Assembly: GCA_025642075.2 (NCBI GenBank)
Contig: JAODUO010001584.1
Coordinates: forward strand, 1 to 64,000
Source of the DNA: Ridgeia piscesae
Lineage: Eukaryota > Annelida > Polychaeta > Sabellida > Siboglinidae
DNA length: 64,000 nucleotides
Direction of reading: 5' to 3'
The notes beneath the pieces were generated by a model that was given only the letters and a program-made list of their open reading frames with translations, did no database searches and was not told the origin of the DNA. How positions within the stretch are numbered: the stretch's first letter is position 1; the number at the start of each line of letters is the position of its first letter. This document shows, one piece after another, positions 50,701-62,345 of the stretch. Both the position numbers and the translations under genes were made by a program.

Positions 50701-53700
50701 TGTATTCACATGAATGCACATGTTCTGCCTGTTGTCATGAGTTTTGAACGAGTTTGACACGAGTCGTACTGGGTCAGAACTGGTACGTGTCATCACATGA
50801 AAAACTCGTGATTCCACGGTAAACATGTGTCGACACACCAAATTTGTTGACAGAATCCAATGAATTCATGTACGGAAACACGTGAATTGAGCCAGTTGAA
50901 CTCATGAATTCACCTACAGAACATGTAAAATCACGGGTCGTTGTTTACTGGGATGGGCCTGTTACTGCCTGCAGCAATCTATGGTGCAGAAACCTGGATA
51001 CTACAATCTTAAAAGGCAAGGGATCTTTAATTTGTATAGATATATTCCCTACGATCTATTAAATTTTTACAAAGGCTGACAGATGGCAAAATAGTCAGGT
51101 CAGGGTAGAGATGTTCACCTATGAATCTATTTCAAATGACATGTCACCAGCATAGACATGTGGTCAGCAGACACACAAGGCACCAGTGGTTTGGACGTGT
51201 TTGCTGTGTATATGCCAGAAGACAGCCTCATTAAAACTACTTTCAAGACAGAAAGAGACCACATAAGATGGAAAGTGACCAAGTTATAGGTACATGACAC
51301 TAGACTCCTGCTATTAACAGCAGAACAGTGACAGTACAAAATGGAGGGGTGTGACATTGAGGGGTCAAATAGGCCTAGATTATGCATTTATGTTTATAAT
51401 TTTTTTACAAATATTAAGTGTTTGTAATATATGCATGTATCTGTTTATCTTATGTAGCTTTGTGTGAATTAAATACACATTATTATTATGAAGTCGGGAA
51501 CAGAAAACAGGAGATTCCAGTTAGGTCAGTATTGTAATCATCTTCCCTGTTTCAACGGGAAGACTGTGTAAGGGCAGTTTGGCAGGATTGGGAGCTGAGG
51601 GAAAACCCGGAAATGTTGGGATGGGGACAGCAGGGCTGGAACAAGAGGGGAAAAGGAAGACAAAATTCATGACAGCTTCAAGGTCAACTCATTGAACCAC
51701 AGGGAGGGAGAATGTAACTAATTACCTTCGGCTTCCATGACCTCCACATCTCCCATCATGCCACTGGGCGGAAGCCAGGTGGTGGAAGAGTGTTCGAACT
51801 GCTTCGGGGTGACACCCTTGTTCTTACATGCCTCCTCATACTGCTCCCTAAGTTGTTCCCGTATCGACACGCCCTCCGCAATGTACTCAAGGAATCGGTC
51901 CGGGTCAAAGTTCACATTTGTCAGCGTGCTGTGAAGCAAGACGAAACGTCAGGCCAGGGCAGTCATGCAGTGGTAATAATTAATTTACACTGCAATTATA
52001 CCTCTGAATACAGGTAATAATAACACATTATGTAATGAAAACAGTTTATTTACTCAGAAAGAAAACTATAAATACATAAAATTGATCAGGTGTTTTTATA
52101 CTATAGTCAAGTTTTTATTTCAGATAGAAAAAGGCGGTGAATCACCAGGTAAAATCACAGTTTTTTAACATCTAACAGAAGGCATAGCCAATCAAAAGGC
52201 TATAGAATTTGCTCAGGGATTAGTCCCTAGTTGGTTACATAACTCTCTCCTTTGTGTTCACGTTGTACACTTCCAAACTACAACTCTGGTGGACATAAAA
52301 CACACTGGGCACCCACAGTGCTAGACTGTTCTTATGCATCAATGATCACACCAGTCCAGTCAGGCAGTCTTTAATTTAAACAAACATTTTGTATTCACAT
52401 GAACTCTCAACACGTCAGTCTTATGGTTCACTGACAACGTCACACTCAATTCTGCCACACTCTGTGTCAACAAGTACAACATGACAGACAGTCAGCGGTT
52501 ATTTTTCTGTATCTTCCGTTATGGAACATAATTAAATTAACTTTTGTGCCGATGGCATGGCATGGCTTTCGGTCAGATTACTAAGAAGACAGATACTGAA
52601 TCACATTTATTCACATAATAACCTCTCAAGAATGATTGGAACTCGCTATTTTTTGATATCAGTGGTAGCTTGGCGAATATATTAAACACAGACTTTTGGA
52701 ATTTAAGAGTTGCTATGCTTCATTGAAACGTACTATTTGAGTGGTAAGTATGCTAGACAACATATTACATAACTGTCCTGCGGATTATACTCATTCTCAT
52801 AATTCATGCAGGACTTAGCAATTGTTCCTGTAGAGCAAGATTCAGGGGACTTAACCTGGCAACATGTGAGTGCCGTGGCTCAGGGGTAGGGTGTCGGACT
52901 CTCGACTAAGAGGACCCTGGTTCGAATCCTGTGCTGCGGTGTTAAAACCTTGGGCAAGTTTTTTCACTCTACATTGCTCCAGTCCACTCAGCTGTATAAA
53001 TGAGTACCTGGCTATAGACAAGTGGTAGATATGTGTACGAGCAGCCTTCGCGCATTAATTATAGCATATGGCTGGATGCTTCCCAGAGAAGTTGAGATGG
53101 TGTTTGATTAAACAGGTCTGCCAGGGAAGTAATGTGTAAAGCGCTTTGAGCAATCCTGAGGATTGGATACTGCGCTATATAAGAACTTACCTTTACCATT
53201 TTTTAACATACAGGTGATAAATTGCTGACTATAATGTCATAGGTGATAAATTGCTGACTATAATGTCATAGGTTTACTATGTCTGTATGATTTTACAGTA
53301 AACACAAATGGACAATGTTCATTCACAATTTGAGTTCTACCGACCTGAAGAGCGTGCTGAAGGTGAAGGAATACGTCTCCTGTGGGATTGACACGCCCAA
53401 CTCGTGGGCGCGGTGACTGTAGAGACACACACCCTTGATGACGTGGACCATCAGGTCCTGCAGTGCTGCCACCTGGGGTGTCTTTCCGCAGACACCGATC
53501 TCGGTGCAGTGTTTGTTCAACTTCGACTGTTCACACTGGTAGCAGAACATGTCTGAAAGAATTGTAACAAAATTGTGTTACCAACAGATGTCCAGAATAT
53601 CATTACAAACAAACACACTGGATCTATGCAATTGTATAAAGATATTTGTAAAAATTAATATCTATGGAAGAGGTTATCTTGCACGGTGGGATTCTGACCC

Positions 53701-54858
53701 ACGGCTGAAAACAGGACAGAACAAAGCTCGACATATAATTCATAAACAAACTGAACATCATACCAAACAAAACATATATTAACAGAAATATTTTGTCTTC
53801 AAACCTATGGAAGGTAGTTGAACCAGAGGGCAGCATTAGTCGGTTGAACAGTGTGGGTTTGACAGAACATTTCTTGATCTTTGATAAGCTTAATCCACGA
53901 TTGTTGGACTCTTGATAAGCTTAATCCACAAACAGCTGGATTCTCAATAAGACTAATCGACAAAAGCCTACTCTGATAGCTCACATGGCATCTGAAGACT
54001 GAAGCTTCTGATGGCAAACTTGTTAATTATTATTACAGAAGAAAATAAATGACTTAAAAGTTATCCAACGACTGTGTTACTGTGTGGGTTATATGTATTA
54101 TGTAGTTGGAAAACCAATGACCTGCCAACAAGTCAAAGGATTCCTTGTCAGCATACCATGTTTTGGATGGCGCAAGTGAAGGTCAGAACTCAAGCAGTCC
54201 TAGCCTGGTTTTAACTGATTTTTTTCTTCAAATATTTTGTTTACAACTTAAATCTAGTTAATCACCATAATACATAATATGCACTGTTATACATGTTTGT
54301 GTATACCCTTTTGCGATATGCCCACTCCATATATATCGTTCTAGATATCTAAATAAACAGCTTATTTTGGGGCCTAAGGCAATTTTGTTCACCTAAATGA
54401 CTCAGATCTATGTATAACTTATCCTGGTCAATCACTGACCTTTAACCTTAGCTCATAGCATGCACCTTCAGGGTTGGGTGGGATTCAAATCATATACGTA
54501 TCATGCATGTTTTGTGTAAGTTGTTTGTAAACATCCCCACAGTAAACATTTCACTGCCTTGGGATACGAGCCACTCCCGTTTTAAGGGTTAGGGCTCTTG
54601 TGAGATGTTTACACAAACATAAGAAGTTTATCAATAAGACCCTGATAATGACCTTTTAGTTATTTATACCTTAGTTTGTGCACCTGTCTTATCAAGATTG
54701 ATGACCATCAGTGGCAAACACTTCTGCCCAGATAAACTAGAAACTGTTATCAGTTAACAAGGTATGTTATCTAGAAAAGTAATTCTGTGTAATAGGTGAA
54801 AGACTGGAGGCAAAACACTGTTGACGATTTAACTTAATAATCAATTTAATAGATCACG

Positions 54859-54920
<62 letters not shown>

Positions 54921-57900
54921 ATATGTACATATATATATAAATAATTTAATATACTATTATATATATATATATATAATTTTATATAAAAGGTTGTTGGTTA
55001 TTTATGACCGTTATGTATATGACTACAAGGTCGTGATTATTGTTGATGTGAATGAGTTTACGTCCTGACTGACCTTGCAAGAATAGCTCAAGTAATGAGC
55101 ATGCTTGCCAACAGGCAAACACAATTATATCTAGAGCAGTAATTACAAAATACACCTTATAATCATGTCAAAGGTATTAAATTATAAAGTGTCAATATAA
55201 TATCATTAATTATAAATCATCGTGATTTATTATGAAATCCTGTAATTGTACATATTTGAGATTTTGGGTCACGTGACATAGAGTGATAATAAATAATGAA
55301 ATACACTGTATATACAAATTTTTATAAACCTATTATAAAGTAAATTTATTTTAAAGCTGTGTTTCTCACTGATCTTTCTATTTAATGGTACTGATAATTT
55401 GTAATCACAGTGTATATAATTTATTTATGTTGTCATGGTCAAAACTGCATTTTGTTATGCCAAGGTAAGTATAATCTATTTCTGGTATTATCAAAATGTT
55501 CTGTGACGGTATCTGCAGTATTGTAATTAATTTTAGGAATTTTGTAAACTAACATCAATTTAATATTTTATTATACTCCTAGTGATGGCTTGTACTGATA
55601 ATATTAACTCTGTAAACATCAAGTGTCCATACACACAAAACATGATCTGTGGTTACTTTGGGTGGGGTTTAACAACTGCGTGCAGGGTCTCTGGTGATTT
55701 GTACACATATCAAATATCACTACAAACTGCTGTGTCACTGCACAGACATCTACAGGAAGTTGTTTGGCACGGCCTAGAAGTTTGGGCACGTTCCTCTTTC
55801 GTGAGTTCAAGACATCAGGTGACATATGTGCTTCTGGATGACAGGTGGTGCATTCAAAGGGTGGACGACTGAGGCAGGTTTCACAGGTGATTGATGACAT
55901 GTCTGTCGGCAGCGGGGCCAAACAAATGCTTTCTAAGTTTCTGGTCAGGGCTGGTTTAGTAAGTGGAGCAGGACTTTGGTTCTCTGTTTGTTTTACACAA
56001 ATAAATAAATTAATTACAATGTGTCCACTAATAATAATATTAGTAATAGTTATGTTTTTTTAAACGATGCCCATATGAAACAAATAGATAACCCTGCACA
56101 GGTATCAATAACAAAGTATATTTAAAATCTGTATAAAGGTCGAAACCAAGGAAGCCACAAACATTTGAAAATAATATTACGAGTATTTCATTCATGTTTT
56201 CCTATGCTATAGTTATAGTTTATTACTGACATACATTTCAAGATGTCTAGTTAACTTAAATATCAACACTAATTCCATGACAGAACAACTACCTTACTGA
56301 CAGAGTTCACAACTACCTTACTGACAGAGTTCACAACTACCTTACTGACAGAGTTCATTTTAGGTAGGATTATTAATCAGTCTACTAAAAGGACTTAGAA
56401 ATGAGTGCAAATGCAAGAAAGAGCCTTAAGAGCTTATTTAAATGGCAACAACTTCCTGGTTGAGCTATGGAAGCCTCACAGCAGCACGCCAGCACGGTGG
56501 ATGTCAACAGATTAATCATGTTTATATATGCAAGTCATTCAGTTTAACTTACTACTTCAGAGTTCAGAGAACTTAAACTGTTGATCTTGTTTTGTACATT
56601 ATGACATTACATTGTTGCAGGTAGCCCTAGCTATCAAAGCTATACACATATTTCTAAATTATAACTAACAGGGTATATGTAAAATTATAATTATTATCAT
56701 AACCTAACTAATAGGACACTGTTTTTTTGCAGTAATAGTCCAGACATTATTCTACAGTTCAAAGAAACTTACAGTAAACACTGATTTTAAAATGACTTAC
56801 ATGTGCAATTGTAATGTCTTTTTGGAGAAAACATAGTTAACATACTCATATATTTTATTTTGATTACGTCTAAACTTATGACCTGTGTTCAGATGTCATG
56901 GTCACCTATAAGTACAAAACATAAGGATGACTTCTGACAGACCACGAGGGGTGCATCTGTATATGTATGTTACAAAAACAAGTTTCGGCTTGCGCATCGA
57001 GCCTAAAAATAATAACATGTTACAAAGCAAATTTTGTCACGGTCCTAATCACAGACAGCCTGAGTGGTGCAGGCAGGCACGTAAGCAAACACTGCTCAGG
57101 TCACCTGACACAGATACCGAACCTCTTCTGAGTAACGTGTACACGTGTGAACAAAACGTGCACGTGTGTGTGTGTAAAATCTTACGTAAAACACACACAT
57201 AAGTTTGTTTAGAACAATCTTCTTCTCATTTAGTCTACCTCAGTGCAGACAACTATGTTAATTTCAAAGTTTTGTGATGCGCAGTGCACACACAACTGAA
57301 AAGCCAAAACTGGGGTCAGGCCATATTGTCCTCGTGTAGACCTCTTCGAAAGGTCGTTGTCTCACACAGGGCTTTAGAATTACACAGATTAGATCGGGAC
57401 ACTGCTAGGCATACTTAGTATGCAGTAAATATTGATTAACTGTAGACATTTGTATTATTCTAGGTACTGTACTAGTTCTATTGGCGAGATTACTGAAACA
57501 CCATACACTTCTTCAAACTTGGAAGAAGGCGGTTCTCTTTGTACCATTGTGTTAGGCTTTTAAGCAGACAAATGTGAGATTACAGGTGCCACAACCAGTT
57601 CACTGGCAGTACACATGCCAGAACTAGGACATTTGTGCCAAATCTGGCAGTTTATCAGCGCAATTAAACCAGGGCTACGGATTCTCTGAAATGTGACTGT
57701 CGAAATATGGTTTTGTACATTCTGAATACAGCTTTTATGTTACCGTAGACAGCCTACATTTTTCACATGGCACACAAAGTCATGTAGCACTGCTTTATAA
57801 TCATTACCAGAAATCAGTCTGAGACTTGCTTGAACTCCAAACTATCATTTGTGTGAATGTTTTGCTATTTGCAGTCAGTTGTATGCATCAATGACGTAAA

Positions 57901-59144
57901 ATCTCATAAATACAAATTACATTCTCGTTTGCACAGTGAACAATTTCTGAGCATACACGTTGCAATTTTATTGAACATACTAATTAGTAGTCTACCAGAT
58001 ATTTATATTTGGTCATCTGCCACCTAGTGGATTTGCTATGTAGCAGTCTTATGAATGTACAACACAGCTATCCAAGCTCGTCACAGTAATTAGCTCTATT
58101 TGACTATGTTAATGTTGCTGAAATATTTAACAGATCTGACTATGAGCACTTCCATCACAACTGACAACAATATTAATTAAATCTACATCTCAGTTTCTGC
58201 ATGAAAACAATATATTATGGCCACCTGAAATGCACATAATAAAATAAATTATATATGTGTATTATATACCTTTTTAATCTGGCGTGTAATATTAAACTTG
58301 TACAATCGATATTAGCCTGCTCATTTAGGGTTTCCATAATAAATAATAACATAGGTCTTGAGAGATATAACGGTGGTTCTGATTTCTCTCTTCAATTTGA
58401 CTGATTATTTTACATTTGAGTTGCTGAATGTTTTAAATCTGACTGTCATGAGTGTCATCCACTAATATACGTTACTAATGTTCACCCTGCAAAGCAATCT
58501 GATAAGTTGAATGACTGAAAGTTTGAATGACTGACAGTTTATTCAATCACAACAACAACATAATGCAATTCATGATGCCTGCACACTGTCGAGTGATGCA
58601 GCTGTTGAAAGGATGTGGCTGAAGTCAGACTTATATGTTGCATTGCCCTTTTCTGGCTAAAAAGTTTAATATAACAATTACTATGAATTACAAATAAATT
58701 ACAATAACATTTAAACAATGTGAACAATTCTTGATGGAGATAATGATACATCAAGTTGACAAAGTTGAGAGAAATCTAAGCTGCCACTGATAGTGGAAAG
58801 ACAATGTTAATGGTGGTAGAGTTAGCTGGTCACATAATGTGCACTTGGCATCTGTAGGAGCAATTAAGCATATTGATGTAGAATGTAAAGATGTCACAAT
58901 TTTATGATTACTACATTATTTCTATTAAAAATGCATGACTTTGAAAATATTATGGCAAACAAGACAAGTCAAAAATGTTCAGCGCTCTAACTCCATCATT
59001 ACCAGGTCCTATTCTCTAGTTTGTGACTTTTTTCTTGGACTAGGTTTAGGCCTAATGTATGACTATGCAGTGGGTAGTGTTTTGCCTTGCTAGAGCCTAT
59101 TAGTAGTAGTAGTGATAGTGGTAGTGGTAGTGGTAGTGGTAGTG

Positions 59145-59186
<42 letters not shown>

Positions 59187-59589
59187 TAGGCTACGCCTGG
59201 CTATAACCACGGCAAGGGGCTAGGCCTAGGGGGTAGGGCTAGGCTCGGAGCCTGACAGATCAATCACACTGCACGCACAGCTTTGCCCCTAGAATACGCT
59301 GGTTCACTTTTAAAATGTGTTAGAATTGTCGTGTCATGTCGTGTCATGTTATATACATGCATCTGGCCAGCGAATACTTACCTCCCTCCACTATCTGCTC
59401 CTCAGGTTGGGTGCTGGCGGCCCGGAATGCATTCTGGAAGGCTGCCGCGGTGATAGGGGCGCGCGTCGCCTCCCCTCCCGTCAGGGAAGACTTCAATCGC
59501 AGGTTCGGTCGCAGCGACGTCTGTGACACTCGCAGTTCAGTAAACAACCGACCTAACCGGGAAGCCGCTCTCAACCTCAAAGCAGCCAT
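44763..59589 (-). CDS. hcp: Hybrid cluster protein (hydroxylamine reductase family), mitochondrial form, 8 exons
   Basis: Exons, in coding order on the minus strand: 59382-59589, 53345-53552, 51726-51928, 48385-48545, 47704-47886, 46967-47101, 45666-45980, 44763-45269. All introns are GT-AG and the phases agree (1,2,1,0,0,0,0), giving about 639 aa. An in-frame TGA lies 6 nt before the ATG. Residues 1-69 form an Arg/Ser/Ala-rich, acid-poor leader typical of a mitochondrial presequence. The HCP body then starts MFCYQCEQ. The Cys motif CX2CX8CX5C (C73, C76, C85, C91) binds the cubane cluster, as in Desulfovibrio-type (class I) HCP. The hybrid-cluster ligands are all visible: H328 (SGHD), E352 (THGEMLPAH), C396 (TNCIIEP), C490 (VGGCDG), C518 (LGCAKYRF), C545 (GQCND) and E579 (WMEQKA). 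Family members reduce hydroxylamine or NO, and E. coli Hcp also acts in protein S-nitrosylation; which applies here is unknown. No redox partner gene is in the window. Confidence 0.95.
48570..48897 (+). mobile_element. tRNA-derived SINE, decayed copy, in HCP intron 3
   Basis: Aligns to the better copy at 52869-53198 through CTCTCGACTAAGAG, GGGCAAGTTTTTCACTCTA, GAGTACCTGGCTATAGACA, CAGGTCTGCCAGGGAAGTAA and CTATATAAGAACT. The B box is mutated (GGTTTGAATCT). Confidence 0.85.
50621..50953. mobile_element. MITE-like element with 12-bp terminal inverted repeats, in HCP intron 3
   Basis: It begins TCCCAGCAAACA and ends TGTTTACTGGGA (11 of 12 complementary). The 333-bp interior has no ORF and is unusually rich in CACGTG/ACACGTG, ACTCGTG and CATGAATTC motifs. 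No clear target duplication was seen. The transposon superfamily was not assigned. Confidence 0.6.
52869..53198 (+). mobile_element. tRNA-derived SINE in HCP intron 2
   Basis: The head has an A box (TGGCTCAGGGGTAGGGTG) and an excellent B box (GGTTCGAATCC, 52919-52929), followed by a tRNA-unrelated body. The tail AAGCGCTTTGAGCAATCCTG ... TGCGCTATATAAGAAC is of the kind shared with LINE 3' ends, followed by a TTACCTTTACC end. The head does not fold as a complete tRNA, so it is not called as a tRNA gene. It is antisense to HCP. Confidence 0.9.
53212..53274. repeat. 31-bp direct repeat, two copies, next to the SINE
   Basis: AGGTGATAAATTGCTGACTA plus TAATGTCAT occurs twice in tandem, immediately after the SINE tail. 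Confidence 0.9.
53553..59381. other. HCP intron 1 (5.8 kb)
   Basis: Contains (GT)n at 54859-54918 followed by an AT tract to 54975, a threefold ~24-bp repeat ending in ACAGAGTTCACAACTACCTT at 56281-56360, a ~30-bp repeat with GATAAGCTTAATCCAC at 53883-53935, and a (GTAGTG/GTAGTA)n tract at 59101-59186. Small open frames near 55580-55920 are not supported as exons. Confidence 0.6.
59382..59589 (-). CDS. hcp: HCP exon 1: mitochondrial targeting presequence
   Basis: This exon encodes 69 residues plus the first base of a split Asp codon. It begins [16 protein letters not shown], has about nine Arg/Lys and a single acidic residue in the first 40 positions, and forms a plausible amphipathic helix. 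It ends at a strong donor (gtaagt). The next exon, 5.8 kb away, starts with AC then ATG, so the junction reads ...IVEGD-MFCYQC. The Met that begins bacterial HCPs is therefore internal here, and the presequence is an add-on at the intron boundary. Targeting is inferred from composition only. Confidence 0.85.
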
Positions 59590-60183
59590 GATTCAAAATT
59601 TCTCTAACTCCCACCCGAGTAGTTACAGTCGACTGGAATCCAAGACAACAGACGCACCAAGTGACTGAGAGCGCGTCAGTAGACCCTGGCAGATAGCAGC
59701 GCCACCGACGGCCGACGCTGACCTCTGGTTGCACCTTTAGTTGAGGTCACGCCGGTTGTTTACGAGGCCGCGACAATGCGTAGTCATCCGTCAGTTAGTC
59801 CGAGCCTTGTTGGCAGATCCACTCGGCCAGGCACGTTCGACACGGCCGCGTAGGTCAGATGGACAGTCATTCCGATAATTCCAATGTTAGATATTTTAAA
59901 CTTGTACGAAACGTCAAGGGGTGTCTGCAGATGGGGATTTCTGGAGAAGTACCTCAGGCGCAGTAGACCTGTGTAATGCCAAATGGAGGCTACGTTTTAG
60001 CCTCAATCGATCACCTCTCTCACCCCCTCACCATATTCTCCACGTTCCCTGGCCGAGCTGGGCAAGTCAAATTGAGAGCGCAGACTGACTAATATGTTCC
60101 ATTTTTTATAATATAAATAACTAGAAAATGTAATTTTTAAATACAACCGCACGCGATGTATGTGGGATGTATAATTATAAATG

Positions 60184-60806
60184 CGTTGTAGCGCTTATAT
60201 TTTTCCGGCGTTATAAACGTTCCGATTGACATTTCTGCGCATGCGCAATAAATGTAAAATCATCAATGTGCAGCTAAAGGACAAGGTATTTATGGTATAA
60301 ATACTACTACATGTTTACCAAAAATATTTTGTCGTAGCGCTGCGGAAAAATGTAAGCGCGACATCGTTATAAACTTTCCGATTAACGTTTCTGCGACAAC
60401 TGTAAAATCATCAATGTGCAGCGCTACGACAATTTTGGGTATAAATGCCACGGGCAGTTCGTTCTGTGAAGATTACTGTGAAGAAATGCTTAAAATGTCG
60501 TTGAATACAATACAATCTTAGGTTTGTTTAAATCACTTTCACGGATTATGGCGCACTACAGTCACGTGATTTATGCTTGCTCTCAAAACATGCCTCAAAA
60601 CTTGTTTGTTTCGTGTTCATTTGTGACAAATAACTTTGGTAAGAGGTTATAATATGTCCTAACGAACAACCCGTAGTATTTATACCTCCGTGTTTATACC
60701 ATAAATACTTTGTCCTTCAGCAGCACATGATTTTACATTTATTGCGCATGCGCAGAAATGTCAATCGGAACGTTTATAACCCCGGAAACAAATAAGAGCT
60801 ACAACG
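60184..60806. mobile_element. Foldback/MITE-like element with ~118-bp terminal inverted repeats
   Basis: 60184-60304 and 60689-60806 are inverted copies, sharing TTATAAACGTTCCGATTGAC, ATTTCTGCGCATGCGCAATA, AATGTAAAATCAT and GTATTTATGGTATAAA. Between them, 60329-60432 is another inverted-repeat unit with perfect 15-bp ends (TTGTCGTAGCGCTGC). It lies about 600 bp upstream of the HCP start codon. No target duplication is evident. Confidence 0.75.
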
Positions 60807-61013
60807 ACCGGAAAAATGTAAGCGCGACAGCGTCCTCGGTTACCCAGGCTCCGCGAGGTGGCAGCACTTTTAAGCCCCTCAACTCTGCCTGGGGAAAGTA
60901 ACGCATGCATTTATTTCCCGCCAGGGCGGCCTTACCCCAGATTAGGGTTGAGAATTGATTGGCTCTCAGGCAAATTATGAAATAAAATTAAAATAACGAT
61001 ATACTTTTTTAAG

Positions 61014-61340
61014 ATAATGATATCCTATGAAAAGTATTCAACATTGAACTTATATTAACACAAAAATAAGTAACAATATTCTAATTTACAGTTATTTATA
61101 AAATAATAATTACGGCAGGATTAACCAGTATCCGTGATATGGCAGCATTGTTTAGCCCCACACGAATAACCCAGTATTAATTAAGGATACCTTTTTATAA
61201 GATAATGCTGTATTATAAAAACTATTCAAAATTAAACTTATACTAACACAAAATGAACAGAAATACGAATTTGCAGTTGTTTATAAAATAGAAATTATTT
61301 GGGAGGATTAACCAGTGTCCGTGAGGTGGCAGCATTGTAT
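61014..61340. repeat. Imperfect tandem duplication, ~188-bp period
   Basis: 61014-61150 and 61203-61337 align through AACTTATATTAACACAAAA / AACTTATACTAACACAAAA, then GGATTAACCAGT, TCCGTGA and TGGCAGCATTGT. A third partial copy, with CGCGAGGTGGCAGCACTTTT, is at 60851. Confidence 0.8.
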
Positions 61341-61647
61341 AGATCACGCGAATAAACATTCAAAAGCCGGGACACTCATCAGACTGTCTTCTCGGCGTAG
61401 TTCCGCAGCCGACCGAGAGTCGGTTAAGCGAGATTACGTCCAACTATACAATAGCCACGAGAATAGCCAGCGCAAATACCTGCCCCACTTTTAAGACGGA
61501 AACAATTTCTGGGAGTTCCAGCATAATGACCCGTCCGCACCATCGCCCGAGCAGCTGAACGGTTTTGTGTATTCGAATACTTGCTTCTACGTCTCAAACA
61601 TTGCATGTAACAGTAGCAGAGTGTGGCTAAGTTTGCATTTTATCGCG

Positions 61648-61669
61648 TGCGCGTGCGCGTGCGCGTGCA
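61648..61669. repeat. (GCGTGC)n alternating purine-pyrimidine tract
   Basis: GCGTGCGCGTGCGCGTGCGC is a short Z-DNA-prone stretch. Confidence 0.85.
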
Positions 61670-61845
61670 TAAACATAAAAACGGAGGTGCAGGCTTGAGA
61701 GTCACACATTTGGCATAGCATATGTAGGTTCCGTTAAACAACATCCCTAACTTGATCACCGATAAAATGCAAACTCACTCAACAATAAATGCTGTCAGGA
61801 TGTAGTGCCGTTTGTAGTACTGAATGCTGGATGAATGAATGATGA

Positions 61846-62056
61846 ATGAATGGATGGATGGATGGATGGATGGATGGATGGATGGATGGATGGGTGGATG
61901 GATGGGTGGGTGGGTGGGTGGGTGGGTGGGTGGGTGGGTGGGTGGGTGGATGGATGGATGGATGGATGGATGGATGGATGGATGGATGGATGGATGGATG
62001 GATGGATGGATGGATGGATGGATGGATGGATGGATGGATGGATGGATGGATGGATG
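61846..62056. repeat. (GGAT)n / (GGGT)n microsatellite
   Basis: Tetranucleotide repeat of GGAT with an internal GGGT block at about 61905-61946. Frames through it read as MDGW repeats. Confidence 0.99.
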
Positions 62057-62157
62057 AATTAATTAATGAACGAATTAATTAATGGGTTGACTCGTCCCGA
62101 ATCAGATGACCACAGAAGGCACAGTCAAAGCAAAAAGGTGTTTGACTATTCTTCTGT

Positions 62158-62345
62158 TGCCCCCCTCCCTCCCTCCTTCCCCTCCGCCCGCCCGCCCGCC
62201 CGCCCGCCCGCCCGCCCGCCCGCCTCCCGCCTGCCCGTCACTACATGCCTTTCTCCTCCCCTCCCTCCCTCCCTCCCTACCTCCCTCCCTCCCGTCCTCC
62301 CCCTCTCCCCCTCCCTCCCTCCCTCCCTCCCTCCCTCCCCCCTCC
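62158..62345. repeat. (CCCT)n and (CCCG)n tetranucleotide tracts
   Basis: CCCT blocks flank a CCCG block at 62188-62225. The tract truncates the LINE that follows. Confidence 0.98.

Noticed and set aside
52869..52945. tRNA gene
   Set aside because: Good A and B boxes, but no complete cloverleaf, and a long SINE body follows that is shared with a second copy.
55582..55921. Opposing ~100-codon ORFs, one with a [15 protein letters not shown] zinc-binding-like pattern
   Set aside because: Short, inside HCP intron 1, with no convincing splice context and no recognised family; Cys spacing alone is weak.
61424..61606. 60-codon minus-strand ORF with Arg-rich sequence
   Set aside because: No splice sites, no family resemblance and a length expected by chance.
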